Positions 1-11,302 are shown, counted from the first letter of the stretch. The stretch is DNA of 64,000 bases from Meandrina meandrites (GCA_963693305.1 OY855915.1:7391607-7455606), one strand, 5' to 3'. The notes: generated by a model from the sequence alone, not told the origin. Program-made: numbers and translations.

Positions 1-76
1 TTTTTACGTAAACATTTCATCAAAAGTACCTGACAAAAAACTGTAGAGGCAAAAGACACAGTTTTATAGTTAATTA
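1..76. repeat. Short homology to 12112-12182
   Basis: This stretch resembles 12112-12182 (shared run CATTTCATCAAAAG, then CCTGACAAAAAACTGTAGAG). It appears to be the outermost visible part of the duplicated block whose other parts are 1264-1383 and 6122 onward. In this copy about 1.2 kb that is absent from the second copy lies between 76 and 1264. Confidence 0.6.
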
Positions 77-221
77 ATGCTCCCAACCCATGAAAGCAAA
101 ACAACAGGACACAAGTTCAATGGGAGAAAAGGGGTAGGGGATGAAGTGCTCGAGTTGCCAATAAGCATCATGCAGGATAACACACAGGTAGTTGGTTGGC
201 AACGAGAGGTTTAAGTCCTCT

Positions 222-547
222 CCCTAGGGGCCCTTGGGAACAAACACAACAACATGCCCTATACTGGGGTCCTAATGCCCAGGGCCTTTGGGAACAAACA
301 AAACAACATCCCTTGGTTCCGAGGCTATGCTGGGGTCCTAATCCCCAGGGCCTTTGGGAACAAACAAAACAACATCCCTTGGTTCCGAGGCTATGCTGGG
401 GTCCTAATCCCCAGGGCCTTTGGGAACAAACAAAACAACATCCCTTGGTTCCGAGGCTATGCTGGGGTCCTAATACCCAGGGCCTTTGGGAACAAACACA
501 ACAATGTGCCCTGGTTCCCAGGCTATTCTGGCCTTTGGGAACAATCA
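222..547. repeat. 66-bp minisatellite array
   Basis: About five tandem units of roughly 66 bp, each with CAGGGCCTTTGGGAACAAAC followed by CATCCCTTGGTTCC and GGCTATGCTGGGGTCC. The central units are near identical; the edge units are diverged or shortened. Because 66 is a multiple of 3, open frames appear on both strands through the array. These frames are a by-product of the repeat, not genes. Confidence 0.93.
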
Positions 548-1263
548 CAACAACAACTACAACACTGGGGGTCCCACTCTCCCAGGAAAGCTGACCATGT
601 GAGTCTATGGGGCAAAAGGGCGACCTGTACGGAGCACTTCATCCCCTCCCGTTGTTTATTTAGTTCTGGAAAATGTGACTTAGAAGAGATACAGTAACAA
701 ATACTTGAGTTAGCATAATGCTAGCTTTGCACTAAGGGATACAATTATGACAATGTCTCATGATCAATAAGCAGACAGGCTGCTTAAGTCCATCAGCTCT
801 TGGCTGGGCAGCTACATGTTCGACATATGGAAGAGAAACTCTTTACATGTACATAACAGTGGAACTGTGTGAAGAACTATAACCTAAATGATTCTTATTT
901 TCTCTACCTAAATGTTTACAAGTACATGTACTATGCTTAAAGAAAAAACAAACAAAGGGGTTGGGAGGGTGGGAATTTTTGTGACAACCATTTTGAGAGT
1001 TCACAGAACTTTGATGTGAAACCACTGATGTATAGATAAGACCGCATGGTCTTGATTGACATAAAGAAAAGCAGATATGTGATTGGCCGGACCCGAATAA
1101 CACGTCATGCCTGTACGAGAAGTAACTTGACCTTTGAATGTAATGCAAGAGTGTTATTCTTGCCAGAGTATTGCGTGACAAATCTGTTTTGAAGTAAAAG
1201 GCTAGTATAGGTTATGGATCTCCCTTTCATGGTTGTCACATTAACTTTAATTTATATTGCATA
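548..1263. other. No recognisable gene or element
   Basis: AT-rich sequence with no ORF that looks like a real protein. The one minus-strand frame (843-1181) has no recognisable domain and is absent from the paralogous block at 12.2 kb. I see no repeat structure here. Confidence 0.5.
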
Positions 1264-1383
1264 TAAATTTGGCTTGAATTATTGCGTATTTGCATAAATA
1301 GTAAATAAACAAATAGTTTTTAAATCCTGCGACATTTGATGAAGAAGTGCATTTTCCGCTGAAATTTTTGTTTAACAATTTAA

Positions 1384-1984
1384 GTGCGCCTTTCTACAAT
1401 TTTCGACCGAACAGCGGCACAAGTCGAAAAATCGATTTTGCTCATATTTTGCACAAAGATAGGTCCTAGTGAGAAACTAAACGGACTACAGTTAGTTTGT
1501 CCTGATACAGCTTCCTTTCGTAGAAATATGTAAAAAACGATTTCGCCCCGTTTGGGCTCAAAATCCACTTCCGGTTAGACTGAATTTTGTGGAAATTTGA
1601 TCGTCTCGTGCATTATACTACAGCTGTTCATGAATCTTTCAATGATATTTATAATCTTTTCAGGTCTTCATTGTATGACTGAGCGAAAAATAAAACAAAT
1701 GGAGATTAGTTTTGAGCCCGAAACGAGCCAAAACTGACAGACTAAATTTGCAAATGTGTCGCAAGCGAAATTATGCAGTAAAACATTGCCATTTTTTTCT
1801 ATGGGCGATAACTTTAAATATCGTAAAAATACTTTCTATGGGTAAACTATACACCCATCTGCTATAATATCAAAAAAAATCTCTGGGGAGATGGTTTTCA
1901 GTGGCCCGCTTTGGGCTGTGTTTATCACTAATTTTGCCGAAAATCTGTTGTTTGAAGTGTAAACAACAGCGTGACACGGCTGGT
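1384..1984 (+). repeat. Left inverted arm of foldback element
   Basis: It pairs with 5513-6121 in inverse orientation. The inner end is at GACACGGCTGG (here) and CCAGCCGTGTC (partner). Differences between arms are scattered substitutions plus a small length difference near the outer end. Confidence 0.92.
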
Positions 1985-2935
1985 AAACCACGAATAAAAT
2001 TATTCTTTTTTAAAAGTACGTTTGACGCTCTTGTAAGAATTCAGCCAAAAAAATCCTGCAAATAAATGGGCCAGTTGGTGAACTCCTTGAAGAAGTAGGA
2101 GCAATGTGAGATTTTCTCCGTTCACCCGTTTTGGAAACGTTGCGTGATCTTTATAAACTTTGATCACAAAATGTTAGACGGTAATTAATTCAGCTAAATT
2201 TATTGAAGTTCTCACTATCCTGAAGTTCTCACCATCATTCACAAAACCAGGTCTTATAAAGGAAAGGTTAAGCATTCTCAGATTCACTGATAAACGTGAT
2301 CACGGGTCGATATTGTTTGGTTCCTTACGTGATCTAAAGGGAACTCGGGTAATAATTAAAGTATGTTTTTGCCGATTTCGTCGGATCTGATACCTGTGTT
2401 TTTATGCAAATTTTTTATCACTCGTTTTATTCTAGTCCTATACAGCAGGAAAATCTAACACTAAAATATGTTGGTTTAATTCATTTTCAATTAGACATGA
2501 ACAGTGTAACTGAAAATTTAAAGAATTTTATGGTTGACGGATCAATAGAAAGCAGAACATTACTTTTCCAAGTTATGGACAAAGATCTATTTTCAGCACG
2601 ATTAGTACTTTTAAAACAACTGAAATTTTGAATATGATTCATGCCAGAATTTATTGTAAAAGTTGTACCAGCCTTGAATCTAACTTCTTTGGCGACTTTT
2701 TTAATTGCTAGTTAAATTATCTTTATTTTGAGAACGAGAATAAATTGAATTCCGTAAATTCGACTCTTCGCTGTTGTGGATAAAACAAAATGGATGTTTG
2801 CTGTTCTTTTAAGTCATTAGTTGGTGGTCAGTGCTTGGCCTTTGATCGCAGGGACAGAAAGCAGTCTATGGACATAGCCCCACTGCTATCATGCACTAAA
2901 ACTATAACACAGCACAAGTCACTCGATCTGGTCAA
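1985..2935. other. Interior of foldback element, no recognised gene
   Basis: A 75-codon open frame at 2404-2631 has no recognisable domain and no similarity to transposases that I can identify. The rest is AT-rich and featureless. Confidence 0.4.
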
Positions 2936-2988
2936 GTCACACCGTGTCACACTGTGTCACACTACTGTGTCACACTGTGTCACGGCCT
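2936..2988. repeat. Short TGTCACAC tandem repeat
   Basis: Five imperfect copies of a GTGTCACACT-like unit, a small satellite just upstream of the larger minisatellite. Confidence 0.8.
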
Positions 2989-3035
2989 AGAAAAGATTTA
3001 TGGCATGTTGATTCTTCATTCGCGCCCGCTTCTTT

Positions 3036-3405
3036 CGCTCGCCCCCAACTACCGAGACAGTCTCCCCCCTTTTTTCCTCGCTTGCCTGCTTTTTTTAATC
3101 GCCCCCAACTACCGAGACAGTCTCCCAATTTTTTTCCTCTCTCGCCCGCCTTTTTTCGCTCGCTCCCAACTACCGAGAGAGTCCCCCCTTTTTTTCCTCG
3201 CTCGTCCGCCTTTTTCGCTCGCTCCCAACTACCGAGAGAGTCTCCCCTTTTTTTCCTCGCTCACCCGCTTTACCGAGAGAGTCCCCCAACTTTTTTTCCT
3301 CGCTCACCCGCATTTTTTCGTCCGCCCCCAACTACCGAGAGAGTCGCCCCCTTTTTTTCCTCGCTCGCCCGCTTTTTTCGTCCGCCCCCAACTACCGAGA
3401 GCCTG
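3036..3405. repeat. ~58-60-bp pyrimidine-rich minisatellite
   Basis: About seven units, most containing CCCAACTACCGAGAGAGTC followed by a C-run, a T-run and CCTCGCTCGCCCGC. One unit is shortened near 3270. The strong strand bias (C and T rich on plus) creates long Pro/Phe/Ser-rich open frames, 2944-3420 and 2954-3523, in two frames. I treat both as artefacts. Confidence 0.92.
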
Positions 3406-3990
3406 GAACAGGCTAAGTGAAAACCTGCAAAGAAGTTGTCTGTTCTCCACCCAGTGTTTGAGAATTGAGAAATCCGTTATATTAGAATTTGATCGAGATC
3501 AGTATTACGTATTACCCAAGTAGGATTCGTAGGTGCTTATTTCTACATACATGTTCGTTGTTGAAATGTTTTGAAACTCCACCCCGCAAGTCACCCCACG
3601 CCCCATCCCTCTCGACCTCTGACATTCTACAGACCTGTTGGCTTCATCCCACCCCGTCCCACCCATTTTAAGTACAACAGTTCTCCATCCTCCGAAAATT
3701 GGCTGATAATTTTCAGGACTCGCATAGAGAAAATTACCCTTATGCAACTGAAACCGCTATCGGTGGACAGCCGGATCAAAAGGACCAGAGAAAAGGAGCG
3801 GCGAAGAAAAGGGGCTTTTCCTTTCCTTAAAAGGGGGGTGAAGGTGGAATGTACTTGGCACCGATTTCATGACAAGAAAATTCCGATGTTTTTAAACAAA
3901 AGGGAAGAACTGGTCTTCTTCCTCTCCACTAGATTCACTAGTGATTGCAGTTTATGTCCACAAATGTAATGTGTTTATCTAGCGAACGTG
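3406..3990. other. No recognised feature
   Basis: Part of the foldback interior. Open frames here (3489-3671, 3571-3969) are compositionally biased and unlike any family I know. Confidence 0.4.
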
Positions 3991-3992
3991 CA

Positions 3993-4317
3993 GGGGTGCT
4001 TACCATTTGTCGGAAGGAACCGGTTGGGATGAACATTGAATAATGGTAAGGGATTTTCCAAAATCAGCAAACCAACCGAACGAGATGGCGCTTACCATTT
4101 GAAATTCGGTTTCCTGTTATTGTTTTCCGTTGATGAGAGACTGGAACTTGGAAATCGTGCAAATGGTAAGGAAATTTCCGACGTTCCGTTCCGAACGGAA
4201 AAAGAGGACTACCTCTGGACGTAGTCCACAATTTCCGAACGGATTTTCCGGAAAACTGCTGTTCCATTTGACTTTCAACCGAAATTTCCGGATTTTTTGG
4301 CTAAATGGTAAGCGCAC
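3993..4317. mobile_element. TIR element with GGTGC(GC)TTACCATTT ends
   Basis: The left end reads GGGTGCTTACCATTTG and the right end, on the other strand, GGTGCGCTTACCATTT. The motif AAATGGTAAG and its complement recur inside, along with several TTCCG-rich segments, giving a partly palindromic interior. No clear target duplication was found. It looks like a non-autonomous DNA transposon nested within the foldback element. Confidence 0.6.
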
Positions 4318-4984
4318 CATTACTAGAACAGAAATGACACTAGAACAAAAAATATCCCTAGAATGATCATGCAACGAATGAAGTGAAAGTGGGGATTTTT
4401 TTACATGTGTACCAAGTATGACTGAAGCGCAAACAATTTTTTGATGTCATAATATTTTTATTAAACGTGTGCTGGACTATCCGACCTTTCGTCATTGTTT
4501 TTTGTTGTTGTTGTTGTTGTTTTTTGCCGACGCTGAACGCTATGAATTCTGTAAACAGATCATTACTATTTCATATCGTTATTACAGACAGTGAAATCCA
4601 CCCTAAAACAATTTGTTACTAATTTTAGTGTGAGAAACCACTGAGAATGGGTTAGTTGTCAATCGGCCATTTGTATAAGTCAGGATGAGTAGGTTATCGT
4701 CGTATGAAAAATTGTATAAAACAAGCTCATCAAGCAGAGCACCCCAGTATCACCCCAGTACTTAATTATCAAAGGTAAATACACTAGTATGGACAAAACA
4801 TCGTACATGTTTATCTAATTTAAATTTCAGCTGAAGAAAAGTAAACAGCACTTAGCTATCCGCGGGAAAAGAACCACTTAAAAAATAGATCCAAATTCGT
4901 TATAAATAATTAAAGAAGTAAAATTATCTCTTTAAGTTCCTATCTACAATAAGCGGGTGATATCTATTCGTTTTCCAATATTAT
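4318..4984. other. AT-rich spacer with short (TTG)n run
   Basis: Only a short GTT/TTG run near 4503-4520 stands out. No gene is recognisable. Confidence 0.4.
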
Positions 4985-4986
4985 TA

Positions 4987-5470
4987 CACTCTTTTTTTTA
5001 TAAGAATATATTTTATAAGAATATCGAGGCTGAAATTTTGAAAATTTAAGAATATTTTAAGAATAAAGCCGAGGCTGAGATTTTGAAAACGACAGATATA
5101 ATTTTGTTTGTTGAAAAATCTTTAAATACAATACAATTATAACAATATATATTATAACAATTATTACAATTAACCACGCTATCTCTGTGCGAAATGCTTT
5201 TTTTAAAGCCAAAACGGCCAATTGTCGTTTGACGTGACATCTTGACCTCGCTGGCTGCAACGAAAAGCGATGGAGCACGTGCACAATGTAACGCGATACA
5301 GATCTTGGTACCAAAAACTGGTAATTGATACCGCAATTAATTCTAAAACGGAAATGTCATAAGCTTTAATTTAAGAATAATACAAGAATATTTTCAGCCT
5401 AAAATCTGCAGAAAAATAAGAATATTCAGCCTGGGTCGGAAAAACAACATTCTTATAAAAAAAAAGAGTG
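4987..5470. mobile_element. 484-bp MITE, CACTCTTTTTTTTATAAGAAT ends, TA duplication
   Basis: The left end CACTCTTTTTTTTATAAGAA and the right end in reverse complement are almost identical over the first 20 bases. TA lies immediately outside on both sides (4985-4986, 5471-5472), the signature of Tc1/mariner-type insertion. GAATAT and GGCTGA motifs recur in inverted order inside. No transposase ORF is visible. Confidence 0.78.
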
Positions 5471-5512
5471 TACCGACTCTCACTCAAAACTTGAAAACCC
5501 TCGGGAATTGTG

Positions 5513-6121
5513 ACCAGCCGTGTCACGCAATTGTTTACACTTCAAACAACAGATTTTCGGCAAAATTAGTGATAAACACAGCCCAAAGCGGGCCACTGAA
5601 AACCATCTCCCCAGAGATTTTTTTGATATTATAGCAGATGGGTGTATAGTTTACCCATAGAAAGTATTTTTACGATATTTAAAGTTATCGCCCATAGAAA
5701 AAAATGGCAATGTTTTACTGCATAATTTCGCTTGCGACACATTTGCAAATTTAGTCTGTCAGTTTTGGCTCGTTTCGGGCTCAAAACTAATCTCCATTTG
5801 TTTTATTTTTCGCTCAGTCATACAATGAAGACCTGAAAAGATTATAAATATCATTGAAAGATTCATGAACAGCTGTAGTATAATGCGCGAGACGATCAAA
5901 TTTCCACAAAATTCAGTCTAACCGGAAGTGGATTTTGAGCCCAAACGGGGCGAAATCTTTTTTTACATATTTCTACGAAAGGATGATGTATCAGGACAAA
6001 CTAACTGTAGTCCGTTTAGTTTCTCACTAGGACCTATCTTTGTGCAAAATATGAGCAAAACCGATTTTTCGACTTGTGCCGCCGAAAGTCGATTTTAGCA
6101 GACTTTTGTAGAAAACGGCAC
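5513..6121 (-). repeat. Right inverted arm of foldback element
   Basis: Reverse complement of 1384-1984. The pair forms the termini of the 4.74-kb element ending at the TTAA at 6122-6125. Confidence 0.92.
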
Positions 6122-6493
6122 TTAAAATGAAACATTTTTATGAATTATGCTTTTAGGATTTTAAAGTGAGAAAAACGCCAGCTGTCAGTTACCTTCTCTC
6201 GTCAAAACCTAGAGAGAAATTTAATTTTTGCATGAATTTTAATCAAATCCTGCTCGGAAAGCAAAATATAAATGTCTTTTTGTTTCGAAGAAGTACGTAA
6301 TTGCATTTTATTTGTAATCAAAACAACAAGACTTCAATTTCCTGTATTTATCAATCCAACATTTAAGATGAATTCGTGCGATCTCTCCTGTTGTTAGTTG
6401 ATAGCGATGGAACAAAGTAAGAAACGACAATCATATTCCATCGTCAACCTATTTGCAAATATAGCAGACATGTCTGCAGAGCGAGTGCTAGCA

Positions 6494-7437
6494 ACTTTTA
6501 TAGTAAATTTAATTTTATTATTTAATTTTTATCTTTCTCTTTCTCTATGGTCTCTTATCAAAAATTAAAATACATTTTCAGTCAATTTAGCAGTCCATAC
6601 AAATATTATTCATTGACTATATTCACCCCATCAATCAGCTTAATTTTTACTAAGACTTAACGATTTTCCATATTCAAAACAAACTTGCTATCTTAATTGT
6701 GTTTGACACCACTTCTTAGTAAACCACCTGCAATCTTTCTTACCGTTATCTCTGTTCTTTTCAGAAATTTCCTTTAAATCGTCGTCGGAACGACGTTTGC
6801 TGAAAATCCAACACGGTTTAAGCTAATTTTACTTTTGCATTTAAATTGGAAATAAAAAAACCGGCGTCGCTATTTCCGGCAAAAGTCTGAATAATCACGG
6901 GTCATGTGATGAATGTTTGGGTTTCCAGACGTTTTCACATTACTTCATTAAATGCTTCTTTTATAGTAATTTTATTTATTATTTTATTTTTATCCTACGA
7001 TGCTCTTTTATCAAAAATTAAAATACATTTTCAGTCAATTTAGCAGTCCATACAAATATTATTCATTGACTATTCACCCGATCGATCAGCTTAATTTTCC
7101 ATATTCAAAACAAAGTTTTCTTTCTTAATTGTGTTTGACACCACTTCTTAGTAAACCACCTGCAATCTTTCTTACCGTTATCTCTGTTCTTTTCCGAAAT
7201 TGCGTTTCAATCGTCGTTGGAACGACGTCTGTACAACTTAGCTTTTTTTTCAGCGTGAAATTTGAATGTTACTGTTCTTTTTTTTTTCACTTTTTTTGCT
7301 GAAAATCCAACACGGTTTAAGCAAAAAAAAAAAAAAAACCGGCGTCGCTATTTCCGGCAAAAGTCTGAATAATCACGCGTCATGTGATGAATGTTGGGGT
7401 TTTCAGACGTTTTCACATTACTTCATTAAATGCTTCT
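6494..7437. repeat. Two tandem ~470-bp units downstream of receptor
   Basis: Unit 1 is 6494-6957 and unit 2 is 6958-7437. Both run from CTTTTATAGTAA through AAATACATTTTCAGTCAATT and CGGAACGACGT or TGGAACGACGT to CCGGCGTCGCTATTTCCGGC and CATTAAATGCTTCT. Unit 2 carries extra poly-T and poly-A tracts (near 7275 and 7323), which open a false 98-codon frame. The same doublet occurs in the second block at 12687-13620. Confidence 0.9.
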
Positions 7438-8368
7438 GTCGCCTATTTGAACAAATGGCTTTTCTGAAGGAAAGACAGAAAACAAATAGATTATACTATC
7501 TTCGACTTATCATATTTTCCGAATATTTAAATGCTCACTCATCTATTCCAAAAATAACTTAAATAATTCTTATCTATTCTTTAAATGGTTAACAGTCGGT
7601 GTCAGCTTGTCTGCCATTTTGCCAGTTTTCCTAGTTGCTTTTTAGCTTCTCGACTTCTTATTTTCAACGTTTTTGGCGTACGTGATAAAGATCACATTCA
7701 CAACTTTCTTAAACAAACATGAAGCGTTGTCTTGCCTTGATGCTGTTGATTTTGTTTAATCGTGTTGTCTCGTTGAACTATCAGTTAAATATATCTATCA
7801 TTCAATTTGACATACTTCTCACCTTCACAACAAACATTCGCCTTCACCATGAAACTCTAGAAACGAAAGAGTGCAAATTTAAAGTTATTTTTTACGATAG
7901 TGGGAAAATATACTTCTTGTACTTTTACTGAAAACAAATATTATTTTATTAGCTGTACGATATCAAATGCAAAAGAAGAAAATATAGATAAACAGGATGT
8001 CAATAACCTTCAGTACTTCTCAGCAAATTAGCTGGTGCATCTCATTAGATGCACTGTAGACTCTTAGCTAGGTTTAGAGCACATTTAAAATATTATGTGT
8101 TATGGCCACTGTTCGTTCACTGTTTACAAAACATTTCTGAACAATATTCTAATACTCGTGACTAATTCCCATGAGTTATTATCGATATGTGGCTGTGTAT
8201 TCGTGTATAATAAACACCATATATTTAATTTCGGGTCCACTGAGTCTCTAGATGATCAACTTTCTAGATCTGTTCTCATAGGTCTCGAATGATCGACCAT
8301 TTATTTTTATAAATGAATTTTCTGAGCTCTATTCAGTTTAGCAGGTACATTCCGAATTGCCTATGTTT

Positions 8369-9289
8369 TCAGTCTAGATCGGTTTTAGTACACAGAATTT
8401 TTCTTGCTGTCTTTACAACTGCGATTCGTAGTTCTCGGAGACGCCAGCAATACAAAATTGGATTGATGGACGAGTTCATGAATACTACAGTGGTTGACAT
8501 AGTCCATTCTGTTGCCCACTCCTTGTACCCCAATCCAAAAAGCGTTAATAAAACATACGATGGAAAATAACATGTAAGCATACAGATAAAAAACACGAAA
8601 GTGTTCACAGCGCTTCTTTTAATCCGCATCATGCTTGTGTGATTTCCAGCAAAGCAACATTGCACTGCCTGTTGTTGAGCATGAATCTGGAACTGGTGCT
8701 GACGAACTATAAGATAAATACTGATATAACAAAACGCGGAGATTATAAGGCAAATACCAGTAGCTATTGCCGACATAAGGTGATATGCCATTTTATCCCA
8801 GATGTGGAATCCTGAACAAATGAAGTTTATAAACCAGATCAATACTATAATGTAAATCACTCGGGATTTAGTCACTAATGTGGCATATCTCATATGATAG
8901 CGGAGGGCCAGAAGTCGATCCGTGCTTACCACTGTCATTGTAGCGAGGGAAACTCCACATACAGCAAAGCCAATCATCGCCGATACACGGTATAATACAG
9001 GATTTACCTTAATAAGTTCATCTGCAATAAAGAGCGGTTGAGCAATAAAACCAACAAGAAGGTCCGAGACAGCGAGACTACAAAGCATTATCATTGAAGT
9101 TGAGCGAACACAAGAAGTTCGTATTATAGCGACCAATACCAAAGCGTTGCCAAGAATCGATATGATTATCAGTGGAACATTAAGAATACAGTTTATGATA
9201 ACGAAAGTTTCAGGACGAGAACGATCGCCGTTCTTTGTTAAGTCGTCACTTTCTGTTTCGTTATTCATAAAGGAAGTGTAATTTTCCAT
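8369..9289 (-). CDS. Class A GPCR, MECA-like, intact (receptor 1)
   Basis: A predicted seven-transmembrane, G-protein-coupled receptor of 306 residues in one exon. N-terminal sequons NYT and NNET are followed by TM1 with GN (N48), TM2 with LAVSD (D76), TM3 ending in D124-R125-L126, TM4 with W152, a very short second outer loop, TM5 without the usual proline, TM6 with C240-Y241-F242-P243, and TM7 with N276-P277 and Y280. A cysteine at 300 could be palmitoylated. DRL in place of DRY/DRF is unique in this array. I start at the ATG at 9289, which is shared with its paralogue at 14552-15469; the upstream in-frame ATG of that paralogue is AGG here. A possible AATAAA lies on the minus strand at 8300-8305. 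The ligand is unknown; the family assignment is inferred from motifs. Confidence 0.94.
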   Translation of the reverse strand: MENYTSFMNNETESDDLTKNGDRSRPETFVIINCILNVPLIIISILGNALVLVAIIRTSCVRSTSMIMLCSLAVSDLLVGFIAQPLFIADELIKVNPVLYRVSAMIGFAVCGVSLATMTVVSTDRLLALRYHMRYATLVTKSRVIYIIVLIWFINFICSGFHIWDKMAYHLMSAIATGICLIISAFCYISIYLIVRQHQFQIHAQQQAVQCCFAGNHTSMMRIKRSAVNTFVFFICMLTCYFPSYVLLTLFGLGYKEWATEWTMSTTVVFMNSSINPILYCWRLRELRIAVVKTARKILCTKTDLD

Positions 9290-9903
9290 ATTCAAACCCT
9301 CTCTCCTTTAGCCCTTCAGCTCTGTCGGGAGTCGATGACGACGGAGATTTTATAGGACTTCATCAGCAGTTAGGCTTTCGCACAGTAATATATGTATTAA
9401 GCTTCCGCTATGTTACTCCTCTGGTTATGCAAATAGACAAGGGTGGCGTCGACTGAAGAAGATTAAGACGCATTGCGAATGACAAACATGAAAGGATTGG
9501 TCAATTTTTCCAAGTTGCCCGGTGGGTGCCGTTGTGTAACTTCTTTAAATTTCATTTCAGCATGCAGTTTATAGTTGCAGTTCTCGCAAGGTCAAGTTTA
9601 ATTATTTTCCCTAGCGTTTGGGAAGTGAACCCTCCTGGGTAATTAATGTATGAGAAAAGCATTGCTCACCACAGGACACGCGGCGTTAAGTCCATTGGTA
9701 TCATTTGTTATATTCTGCCAAATCGTCTGCTATTGTTATTTTTTCCTCCAAATTTTTATTTCATTTCCAGATCATTTCTTCAAAGCAAAATTGGTCAATT
9801 TGAGAAATGTTTATTGCCCGATTGGCGGAAAGCAAACCTGCTAAATGGAAAAGATGAACTAGAAAGTAAAATGTCTTCTTCATTAGCTGAATATTTAAAT
9901 TTA

Positions 9904-10093
9904 GGGCGCGTGCGTTTGGGATCAATCCGGAATAAGAATAATTGGAATAATGCAAGTTAGCGTTCGTTTGGCTGCTCTTCCTATTCCGGAACACTTGGAT
10001 TTCCATTCCAGCTATTCTGCTCCCAGGAGCAGAATAGTTGAATATATTCCAGAATATATTCTTATTCCAGAATATTCCCAAACGAACGCGCCC
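9904..10093. mobile_element. PIF/Harbinger-like MITE, TTA duplication
   Basis: The ends GGGCGCGTGCGTTTGGGA and, in reverse complement, GGGCGCGTTCGTTTGGGA are flanked by TTA on both sides (9901-9903 and 10094-10096). A 3-bp TTA target and G-rich termini are typical of PIF/Harbinger elements. The interior is rich in GGAATA and TATTCC in inverted order. It is 190 bp with no ORF. Confidence 0.85.
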
Positions 10094-10289
10094 TTATTAA
10101 CAGATCTCCACGTTTGAAAATTCCACAGCAGTATGGTAAGGTATTGATTCAAAGTGGTAGACGTAGCGAGTGGTTGCCCAATCTCCCTAGCCTGCAGGAG
10201 CTCATGTTAAAAACGCATCACTATTTACAATAAAAGCACAACTTTACAAAATACATAATTTTACAAAGCAGTCTGAGCTGGCCACTAAG

Positions 10290-10646
10290 AGGTTTTATGG
10301 TCGATTCGCTCAACGAAGCTTACGATAACAAAGAGAAGTCTTCGTCACAAAAGCAAGCAATTGCCACTGTCACTGAGAAAAAAGGGAAAGATAGGAAGTA
10401 TTTAGAAAATTGGAGACCAAATTATCCTTAACTAATGTGGACGCAAAGATCGCGTCGAAAGTCATTGCAGCTAGAAGTATCCCGGCTTTGCCTACCATAA
10501 TCGACTCCACTCAAACAGGATATGTCAAAGGTAAATTTATAGGGGAGGCAGCAAGATCGATCATAGACGTAATGGATTATACAAAAATACAAAATATACA
10601 AGTCATATTACTGTTCATTGATTTTTCATTGATCTACAAGCGTTAA
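10290..10646 (+). pseudogene. LINE reverse transcriptase fragment, frameshifted
   Basis: The frame from about 10293 gives VDSLNEAYDN, then KKGKDRKYLENWRP, which is the start of a non-LTR reverse transcriptase of the L1/Tx1 type. It then shifts by one base at the A-run near 10422, and the next frame continues with NVDAKIASKVIAARSIPALP, TQTGYVKGKFIGEAARS and LLFIDF, matching the following RT motifs. The catalytic core (YADD region) and endonuclease are missing. It is a dead 5'- and 3'-truncated copy lying in the gap between tandem blocks. Confidence 0.85.
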
Positions 10647-10649
10647 CTA

Positions 10650-11300
10650 CCATTATACGTAGGTTGTTAATTAATAGCCGAGATTATTCAAGAGAGAGGA
10701 GACTCCATTAACTAAACTACGGTCGACTACTACGTGACAACCAAATCCATTGCTAGAAAGCAAATAAATATGATTTCAAAGAACAACAATTACTCACGTG
10801 TTGTTCACTGAGGGAACAAGAGGAAGCGCGCTCTAGATTTGAACTGCTCTCATACTATGAAAGATATATATGGATCGGCGAAGTCGTGATTCGAGCGAGA
10901 AAGTGAAAGTTTCTCCTTCAACTTTCTCGCTGCTATTTTCAGCCCTCAAATGTTCTTTTTTCTGTCTGCTTGGAAAATCATGATCGAACAAAGTAAAGAG
11001 GGACTGCTTGTACTTTATGACTGCATGGCGAACTCCTCGCTTCCTTGGCTAAACGCGTGCTCCCCAACCGGAAGCTGGGAGAAGAATACAGCAGAAGCAT
11101 AATAAAATCATTTATTTCTAGATCAGTAAATATAATTTAACTGCTAATCCTCTACCAAAATCTAAGAGAAATGTCATAAACCATACACTGCGATGTCGAA
11201 AAGTCTTGCTTCTTTTTCGCATTTCGTTTCAATTTACAATTCTTCTAATTATGGCTTTAACAACAGTGATGTTTGATCATAATTCGAACTGATAACATAA
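10650..11300. other. No recognised gene
   Basis: AT-rich spacer without ORFs or repeats that I can define. Confidence 0.4.
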
Positions 11301-11302
11301 AC

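Larger units (their letters stand above)
1384..6121. mobile_element. 4.74-kb foldback transposon with ~600-bp arms, TTAA duplication
   Basis: Two long inverted arms (1384-1984 and 5513-6121) are close to identical by eye when one is reverse-complemented. The outer ends begin GTGCGCC and, on the other strand, GTGCCGT, so the shared terminus is GTGC. TTAA flanks both sides (1380-1383 and 6122-6125). The paralogous block at 12301-12330 reads straight through with a single TTAA at 12314-12317, which is the uninterrupted target site. A 4-bp TTAA target is known for the piggyBac and Kolobok superfamilies; long arms fit the latter better, but the termini are not a clean match to either. No transposase is recognisable inside, so it is probably non-autonomous. 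It carries two minisatellites and two smaller nested inverted-repeat elements. Confidence 0.88.
6122..9640. repeat. Tandem block 1, copy 1 (matches 12314-17070)
   Basis: This block is repeated about 6.2 kb downstream and holds the first minus-strand receptor. From 6126 to about 8770 the two copies are nearly identical; beyond 8770 they drift quickly, through the rest of the receptor gene and its upstream region to about 9425. Weaker homology resumes at 9440-9640 against 16875-17070, so the second copy carries about 1.3 kb of extra sequence (15606-16870). Confidence 0.9.

Noticed and set aside
222..547. CRISPR-like array
   Set aside because: Units are contiguous 66-bp tandem repeats without distinct spacers, in an animal genome.
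168..697. Open frames of 126-147 codons on both strands
   Set aside because: They are produced by the 66-bp minisatellite and have no domain; composition is dictated by the repeat.
2944..3523. Two long Pro/Phe/Ser-rich plus-strand frames
   Set aside because: They lie in the pyrimidine-rich ~60-bp minisatellite in two frames at once, as expected from strand bias.
1384..6121. Interpretation as an endogenous virus or retrotransposon with LTRs
   Set aside because: The terminal repeats are inverted, not direct, and no retroviral or polymerase motifs were seen.
7266..7562. 98-codon frame (and the same at 13449-13745)
   Set aside because: It reads through poly-T and poly-A runs of a repeated non-coding unit; run lengths differ between copies and shift the start.
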